Of a DNA stretch of 64,000 nucleotides, positions 28,885-37,800 are shown one piece after another. Origin of the DNA: Bufo bufo (taxonomy: Eukaryota > Chordata > Amphibia > Anura > Bufonidae); NCBI RefSeq assembly GCF_905171765.1, contig NC_053392.1:504476556-504540555 (forward strand), written 5' to 3'. The notes under the pieces are model-generated. The model did no database searches and was not told the origin of the DNA. It saw only the letters and a list, made by a program, of their open reading frames with translations. Within the stretch, counting starts at the first letter, position 1. Each line of letters starts with the position of its first letter. Both the position numbers and the translations under genes were made by a program.

Positions 28885-31800
28885 TATTTCTTTATTTAAT
28901 AAAAATACTACATCCATGGCATCCTACAAGGTAATGCCATAATTAGCCTATGTCAAAACTGATGAAAGGTCCTCTTTAACAATGGATCTAATACATTTTA
29001 TGTTTTCATAATTGGCACATGAAACAAAAAGGCGTTATTGGTCTTCTGGTTCATTTGTAACTATATAGAGCTAGGGAGGCTTGTCCCCGTCTGCCATTGG
29101 CTGCCCCCGATACTGCATGTTTTCATCCGTGCATAAACAGAAGCAGTGGCGCAGGGACTCAGGTAAGTATATTCAGTGTGTGTGTGTGTGGGGGGGGGAC
29201 GACACGGCATATGGGGGGACATTTTATAGGATTGGACAACCCCATTAAGACTGGAGTGTGAAATGCCATTCTTTTGTAAATGACTCCCAGTGAAAGCAGA
29301 TTTTCACAAAGGTGGATTCTTGCACCGTGGAATCAGTAGCAAAAACCTAAAGCTGACCCTCAGGTTTCTACCTTGGCTTTAGCTTCTGAATGTGACGAGC
29401 TGCATACAGTACTAAGCCCATTTAAGAAGATACTGATACTTCTCAAATTTGTTTCCACTCTGATATAGTAGGATTAGTTAAACATAATTAAATCTTGGAT
29501 ATACCTAGGTTGTAATATTTGGTATAAAAGCTAGATGGCAACAGTGGGAACATCATGTATCTAGACGAAGGAATTCCTTTGCTTTGGTTTTCCTGCCTTA
29601 GGCTACTTTCACACCTGCGTTAGGTGCGGATCCGTCTGGTATCTGCACAGACGGATCCGCACCTATTATGCAAACGCTTAGATCCGTTCAGAACGGATCC
29701 GTTTGCATTACCATGAACAAAAAAAAAAAACAAAAAAAAAAAAATTTTTTTTTTATTTTTTTTGTTCATGATAATGCAAACGGATCCGTTTTGACTTTAC
29801 ATTGAAAGTCAATAGGGGACAGATCCGTTTGAAAATTGAGCCATATTGTGTCAACTTCAAACGGATCCGTCCCCATTGACTTACATTGTAAGTCTGGACG
29901 GATCCGTTTGCCTCCGCACGGCCAGGCGGACACCCGAACGCTGCAAGCTGCGTTCAGGGGTCCGCCTGCTGAGCGGAGCGGAGGACAAACGGTGCCAGAC
30001 TGATGCATTCTGAGCGGATCCGCATCCACTCAGAATGCATTAGGGCTGGACGGATCCGTTCGGGGCCGCTTGTGAGAGCCTTCAAACGGAACTCACAAGC
30101 GGAGCCCCGAACGCAAGTGTGAAAGTAGCCTTAGAATTTCTAAATTGTGTCCAGATGCACAGTTTGAGGATATATAGATCATTCTTTGTTAAAACACACG
30201 TCACAATGCTTATTTCTATTTAGGTTCTGAGGGTAACACCCACGTTTTTGCTAATAAAAGGGATCTTTTGGGATCAAAAGAGGAAGACTCAAATACCACC
30301 ATGAGTCATGTCCTCTCATCCTTTTGCCCCTAGAAACATTTTTAAGATTTGGAGCAATGCAGACAACATGGCGAGTCCTTGTTTAGGGACCATGCAAAAA
30401 TTCAACCCCGACAACTCCTGTGTTAATAAATAAATAAATAAATTCTGTCCTTAAAGAGAAAATTCAGAAAATATCATCCGGTCGTACTTGTATGGGTAAA
30501 GAAGCGCTAAGGTTTCAGAACAGGTGATTCTGCAGACACGATGTCCAGGACATGCTTTTACACTGTCCCCCTATAATCTCTAAAGTAGATGTGAAGAGAC
30601 AGTGGCACCTTGTACAGATTCCAATCCTTGGGCACCTTTTTCAGGGCACAGACCCCTTGGGCCCTATATAATGGGCACATGCAAATAGATAACGTTTTCC
30701 AATAAAAAGGCAGCCAGCACTGCTTACCTGTTAGAAAGTTAACAGTGATCCAAGCAAATATTCCTGGAAAATAAAAAACGCAATTGTTGATAAACTGGAT
30801 ATTGCATATATTTTGCTGGCAACTGGTTCTCATTTATAGCTTGATTTCTTACCTTCATCAGTTCCATCCATTATAGAGACACTTTCTTTTCCAACAAGGA
30901 ATGGAGAGGACAGAAAAATGTTCTTCACCTAAATATATGAAACAAATGAAAAATAAATCAAGATTTTATTACTTACAAGACATTTTATATACACTTAAAG
31001 GGTTAATCTCATCTGGACATGTATGGCCTATACTCGGCTATTTTCTAAACTCCTGCAGAAGTAAACAAGAGAGCCATGCATGTGCGGCCTCCTCTCTAGT
31101 CACTATGGCTGCAAGATGGGGCACTGTTCACACGATAGGTCCCACTGTTGGCGATGGCACCTATCGTACATTTATGACAGATCCCGCGGGAGCGAGGGGG
31201 ACAGCAGCAGCATCTAGGCGGTAAATTGGCTGGGATCAGTGTTATCTCCAATCCCTGCCATTACAAGCCAATCCAAGATGTACAGTTACACCACTGTGGC
31301 TTACGGGGTTAAGTCATAAATTGTTGGAGATACATATGAAGAATGACAGATGCAACCTATGAAATAGATTCCGCTAGTAGTCACTGACTACAATAAACGC
31401 ATTCATTGTCCTGTCATTGTCATTTGTTCATAAGATACAAATGTAATTTGTCCGAGAACAATTCAATCTGTGGAGGAAGAGACACAGAGGGAGATTGTTG
31501 TAGCTCCTCTCTGAATGAGACTCATCGCTCATAGCCCTAACAGGCTTCTTGAAAATGGGGTTTGTAAACCAGACGGCCCCCTTCATCGATCATTCATATA
31601 AGGGGCACATGGATTATTTTTTCTTACCGTGTCCAATAATTTCTGTGCTTTCTCTTCCGGTAAAAGGCGTAATCCAGCTGTCGCTTTGAGGACGAGTGGA
31701 GTCGATCTGCAGAGGTGTTCGGGTATTTCTTTAATGGCAATATCTAGCAGCTCTTTTATTCCTGCAGTACACTGGGGTCATAAGAGAAAAGGTTATGGGA

Positions 31801-34800
31801 GTAGATTCTTCATTCTATATGAAAGGTACTTTGGACACCGCTATACTTTCACATCTACTTGTTTTAGCTGGTTGCTCTACTACATGCCTGTCTCCTATGG
31901 CACTGGTCACATTCACCTATCTGATGATTCCTACATAAGGACCCGAGTCCTGCTACCAAAATAGTATCCTGGTGCCGTGCAGATTCCTCAGCAACAGCAA
32001 CACCCAGCATGTACAGCAGGTATCCTCAAAACTGCGGCCCTCCAGCTGTTGCAAAACTACAACTCCCAGCATGCCCGAACAGCCTACAGGTATCAGCCTA
32101 CAGCAGGGCATTGTGGGAGTTGTAGTTTTACAACAGCTGGAGGGCCGCAGTTTGAGGATGCCTGATGTACAGGCTGCTCTGCATCCCAAATCAGACCAAG
32201 GAATGGATCTGGAGGAACACTTTAAAATTCCACCTGGGTTCGGGAATTTTAGTTATATACCTCAAATACCTCACTAATAAATACAGTGCTTTATCTCATC
32301 CGTGACTATGACAGGGATTGTTGGCTCTTATGAGACGGCACAGGGCATTAATTCAGTCACTGCGACTTTTCGAAATGTCCGCTTATTGCTCATGACTAGG
32401 GATGAGTGAACCTGAACTTTACAGAGACTGAATTATTTCACAAATTATTTTTATTGAAGTTTAGAAAATATTTCATAACAAAAACAGTGCATTGTCATCA
32501 CTAGGGATGAGCGAACCCAAACATCACAGGTTAATGTTCGGGTTCGGCGTTTGGGCAGTGGAGGAATCCAGTTATGGATTGCGTTATAACGCAATTCTAC
32601 GACGGTATGCAAAATGGAAGCCTTTAAGAGGCGTTCTGTTTTGATCTGTCATAATAACGGAAACTAGACGGATTCGATATGCTTGACCATAGACTTCTAT
32701 TATGACAGATCACAACGGAACGTCTCTTAAAGGCTTCCATTTTGCATTCCGTCAAAGAATCCATAACGGGATTCCTCCACTGCCCAAACGCCGAACCTGT
32801 AATGTTCAGGTCCGCTTATCCCTACTCATGACAATGCACTGTTTTTTGTTATAAAACATTTTCCAAAACTCAATCAGGAAGGTGTGAAATAATTCAGTCT
32901 CTGTGACCGACCTATTTGCAGAAAGCTCACATAATACCTATGCAAACAAGTAATGTTCCAGGACACGGATAAAAAGTAATGACTTCGTATCAAATCCCAT
33001 GACATTTAACAAGTACTTCACAGCCATAACTAAGGCAATAAGCAGTCTATCTAATATTTGCTTTGGCAGCTACCAGCACAGATTTAGGGTAGTGCAGGCT
33101 CACACTGGCATTAGAAGGATGCATCCCCCCAGTCTTTTCTCTTTTGTGCCCCTTCAGGAATTTGTTCCTCGGGCCAATGTCATATTGACCAAAATATGCA
33201 AACAGAAATCTGACTGATGGGAGAAGAAAGACTCTCACACCGGTGGCTAGTAATTCATTTCATGTGTAGTCCTATAAGAAAACATGAAGATATCCCCAAT
33301 CCTCTGCACTTACCTTTTCTGGCTGGTCAGCATACTCGGACAGTCCTGGCTTTATGGCCTTGAAGAGTTCGTGCTCCAGATGGGGTGCCCCTGAGACAAA
33401 GAGACACATGATTGTCCTGGTGGCAGCTTCTGCACACGAAGGGTTAAAGGGAACCAGTCAGCAGGATTTGGGCCCCCAGTCCGCACTGCCTTATGGTGGG
33501 TATACATAACCGCCCGTACAGGTCTCCATCTGGATAATCACTACCTGTATTCTGTACGCCATGCACTGGAACCTGGGGCGAGGACACCCTGCTTCGCTGC
33601 ACATGAGAACGGCTTGAGAGGACATCAATCAAGACAGTGCGAGCCTTATACAGGAGCAGCCACCATGACTGGTCAGCCAAGCGGCTCCACCTCCATGACT
33701 CCCAGAACCTCATTCACACGCAGCGTGCAGGTACTGACTGTATACACAGCTACGTGTACACACTGTAAGGCAGTGGTGTTGTGGGGGCCTCAGTCCTCCT
33801 TAAAGGTTCGCTCTAAAGGAGTTTTCCGACTTTATACTGATGGCCTATCCTCAGGATAGGTAATTGGCATCTGATTGGCGGTGGCCCAACACCCATCAGT
33901 TGTATGCTAGCAGTAGTGCCGCTGCCTACTGACAGTTCGCCATGCACAGCGCCGTACATTGTATAGCGGCTGTGTTTGGTATCGCAGCTCATCTCCATTC
34001 ACTTCTATAGGGGTGAGCTGCACCTAGACGACGTCACTGGCCTAGGGTCAAACAGCTGACCGTGGGGGCCCGGGACTTGGTCTCCCACCAATCAGGTACT
34101 GATGACCTATTCACTGGCGCATAGGTCATCAGTATAGAAAAGTCAGAAATCTCCTTTAAACTTTTTTCCCCAACCATGTACCAACTACTAGTAAGGATAA
34201 AGAACTTTACCATCATTTACAACACAAGGTGACCATAGACATTAAAGGGGTTCTCTGGTGTCGCTGCAATTTAGGACAAGTCCCAAACTAGGGGACCACA
34301 TCTCACTTGTCTGTGGGGTTCAAATTGGTTAATAAGTTCTCCCCATTTGCAAGGGGTCGATCTAAGAATCAAAGACCCAGACACTCTCTGCCAGGCAACA
34401 TTTGCAGAGCCAATTTTATTAGTTGTACATTGGAGGGCGGGGGGGGGGGGGGGGCTAACCCCCCCCCCCCCCTTTTAGCCATCAAGTTTTGTGAAAAAGC
34501 CAGCGTGCGAAACGGACGTCGGGCCGCCCCCCCTCACCAGGTTCAGTATTTTTATACGAGTTATGCACTGTATATGCCGCTATTGCTGCCCATTTGTGTC
34601 ACTGGGTTCATGCTATTCTCTTTTGCACAGTGTTATGCTCATCAGTCATCTCAATCCACCCAGGTGTGGCTGTTGCAGCTTGTGGGGAGGTCGTGCACTT
34701 AATGAGTTGACTGACATGTGAGCGCATTCAATATTCCATCGTGATTTATATAGTATCCAGTGTAGCATATGGGCAGTGGCAATCTGATACAAGCATTATT

Positions 34801-37800
34801 TATTTATATATGTACTGGTCTGGGGGGCTTTCATCCACATTCTTCTGCATTTCCCTACTGAGTTTGTATTATATAGTATTTATTCATTTTTTGTCAGTAT
34901 GCATATATGTTAAATAAAGATTTTGTATGAACATTACCGCTGGTGTGTTGTGCAATTATAGGAGTTCATAGTCCATGGCCGTGCGGTATATATGTTGGCT
35001 GTTTCACCCTTTTTTTTGGGTACAAGTTCAATATGACCAATCACAAGCATTGGTATGGAGAAAATACATCTGAACATTACATCCGGGTGCCCCCTCCTCA
35101 CACTAGATTTCCTAATGTCTCAGTGTCTGAGTAGTTCCCTATTTTCAGTGTCTAAGTTCCTTATAAATGTTACAATACAACAGAACAGGAAACAGACTAT
35201 ATTTCTTAAAGAAGTTATCCAATCCTATAACCACCCCCTTATGCCGGGCCCCCCACGCTGAATATACTTACCTGGGTCCCTGCGCTGCTCCTGGTCCCCG
35301 CGGGGAGGGGAGGCTTGATTATGGGAGCAGCCAATGGCAGGCAGGGACGGGGATGAGCATCCCTAGCATCAAGGGTGACACTAAGGAGGCTCGTCCCCCA
35401 TTGCCTGCCCCCCCCCCACCCCAGCACCGGATGTTTTCATCCGTGCACAGGGAGAAGCAGCAGTGGCGATGCGGGGACCAGAAGTGGTGCAGGAAGTGGG
35501 GACCCAGATAAATATATTCAGCGTGGGGGGCATTTTATAGGATTGGATAACCCATTTAATTCAGTTAAAATTCATGCTCTTCATAGATGTTATATTAGCC
35601 CAAGACATTAAAGCATAAAACTTCAAAATGGAGACTACTTGACAAATAAGTACAATAAGCACAATTCATGTTCATTAACCACTCAATGTCTTTCACACCG
35701 GGAATTAAGAAAATTAAAACACTTAAATATGATTATTATAAATATACTCCCTAATACCTCTCATTAGTTATAGTGGCTCGTTTTGTCTGGGGAGCAATCA
35801 TCAGGAGAAATAAAATGGCCGCAGTCCTATTAGTACACACATAACCTGTCCTAATCACACAGGAGGACAAGTTACTTCACAACATGGAGCTAAAGAGCTG
35901 CCTCCTAAAAACGCCTCCCATTCATTTAAATGGGAAACACACACAGACGTGGTTTCGTTAATTTGTAGGCAGATTTTCAAAATCCATTGTGTGAACATAC
36001 CCCAACTGTCACAGCTTCTTACAGTAGATATGGCTGTGGGCGGTCAGCAACTGACATCTACTGGTCTATGCATTATCACAAAGGCAAGAGAAGGACCGCC
36101 CTCATAACTCCTGAGCTCAGAACATGCCGGCATTTAGATGAAGAAAATACAAGTTATATGGAATCTTTTCCCATAAAACTATATATCAATCTGCTCAGCT
36201 CCTCCTGCTCTAGAACATGCTGCCTGCAGATCACACTATTTTCAAGGTGACGATTCCCTTGAAGTAAATAAGGACCAGCGGCTACGACAAATCCATCAGA
36301 GTAGCAGAAGGAGGGAATAATCTATTCATCACACCCCTTAATAAATTCTGCATACAATTAATATACTGAGATAAGCGGAGCAGGCTGGGACACGCAAATT
36401 ACAGCACAAAGGCGGAAAACCAATGGACGTCATTAAGAATTTCAAACAGCAGCAGCCCAAATGTCCTACTTCCTGTGACTTCCATTATATAAAGCACACC
36501 GTGATCTCCGGGTCTGCGATAGGAAACATCCCGATTCAGCAGCTGTATATGTCCTGGCAATCCTGTCCTATGATTCAGCCTATACTAAATGTACATATAC
36601 CGGGCTTCCTGAATTCCTATTAACAAGCTTTAACCCAAAAGAGACTAATGACTGAACAGTAATAGCCCTGATATTCCTGCATAGATCAGTACACCGGGTA
36701 TGGTATTACAATAAAGCCGCAGAAAATGCAGGTTTTCCAAGATTTTAATACTGATGAGCTAACCAATGGCCAAGTCATCAGTATCTGATCGGTGGGGGCT
36801 CTGACACCCGGGTCCCCCACTGATCAGCTGTTTGAGATGGCGCCAGCGCTCCTGTGAGCTCCTTGCCAAGCACAGCGCCATACATTGGATAGTGGCCGTG
36901 CTTGGTATCGCACTCAGCCCCTTTCACTTCTATGGGGTTGAGCTGCGCTTAGGCCATGTGACTGATCAACATGTCGTCACTGATCTAGGAAAAGCAGAGA
37001 GGAGGCCGCGGCGCTACTGCAAGCGCCGCTGCCTTCTCGAACAGCTGATTGACGAAGGTCCCGGACCACCAACGATCAGATACTGATGACCTATCCAGAA
37101 AACCCCTTTAAGCAAGGCTAACAATCTAGGTGTTAGGGCTACATTTCCTAACAACCACATAGTTTGTCAGACAGCACATCCCTACCAGTCTCTCTTAGAC
37201 AGTCAGGTCTTAAGGGGGTCGGCCACCTTTGTTTTAGTTTTTTGTTTTTTTTGGGCATACCCCCTCCCCCGGGGCAGATCTGCCCACTTACCTGCTCCCC
37301 AAGCCTTGGTTGCCTAGCTGGGATCCCGCGCTGTCAATATCTGCTTTGACACCACTGCAGCCAAACACTGGCTGCAGAGGTTACCTGTGGCCCTTACACC
37401 ATGTAAAAGTGGTCACATGATGCAAAGTCAGCAGGTCACTGGCTGCAGCGTTGTCCAAGCAGATGTTGACAACGGGGGACCTGAATAAGGCAGCCGAGGC
37501 TGGGGAGTGAAAGAGCCAGGACCCAACGCCGGGAAGCAGGCAAGTATGCTCCCCTTTGTAGGTATGTCCAGGAGGTGCGGGTTAGCAAAAAAAAAAAAAA
37601 TCTCCCAAATGTTAGAAAGAGACCATCCTATATGATGTCTGATTTTCATTCTTTACATTAATCATGGGATAACCCCTTTAACCCCTTAAGGACCAGAGCC
37701 GGCTGATCAGGCGGATGCAGGGGAGGGGGGTGATTTGAATTTTTATTCATTTTTTAAAACATTTAATTTTAAATCAATCATCTGCTATTATCATAAACTC

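Larger units (their letters stand above)
27514..29248. mobile_element. T2-like MITE, back-to-back with the previous one
   Basis: TTAAAGGGGTTATTCAATCC at the left and GGATTGGACAACCCCATTAA at the right are inverse. TTAA at 27514-27517 is shared with the preceding T2 element. The related intact copy is 35206-35559. The body is enlarged by nested repeats, including 28421-28657 and an inverted pair near 27780 and 29060. Confidence 0.65.

Noticed and set aside
31762..31771. Inner AG as the exon 4 acceptor
   Set aside because: It would bring an immediate in-frame stop and lose conserved sequence.
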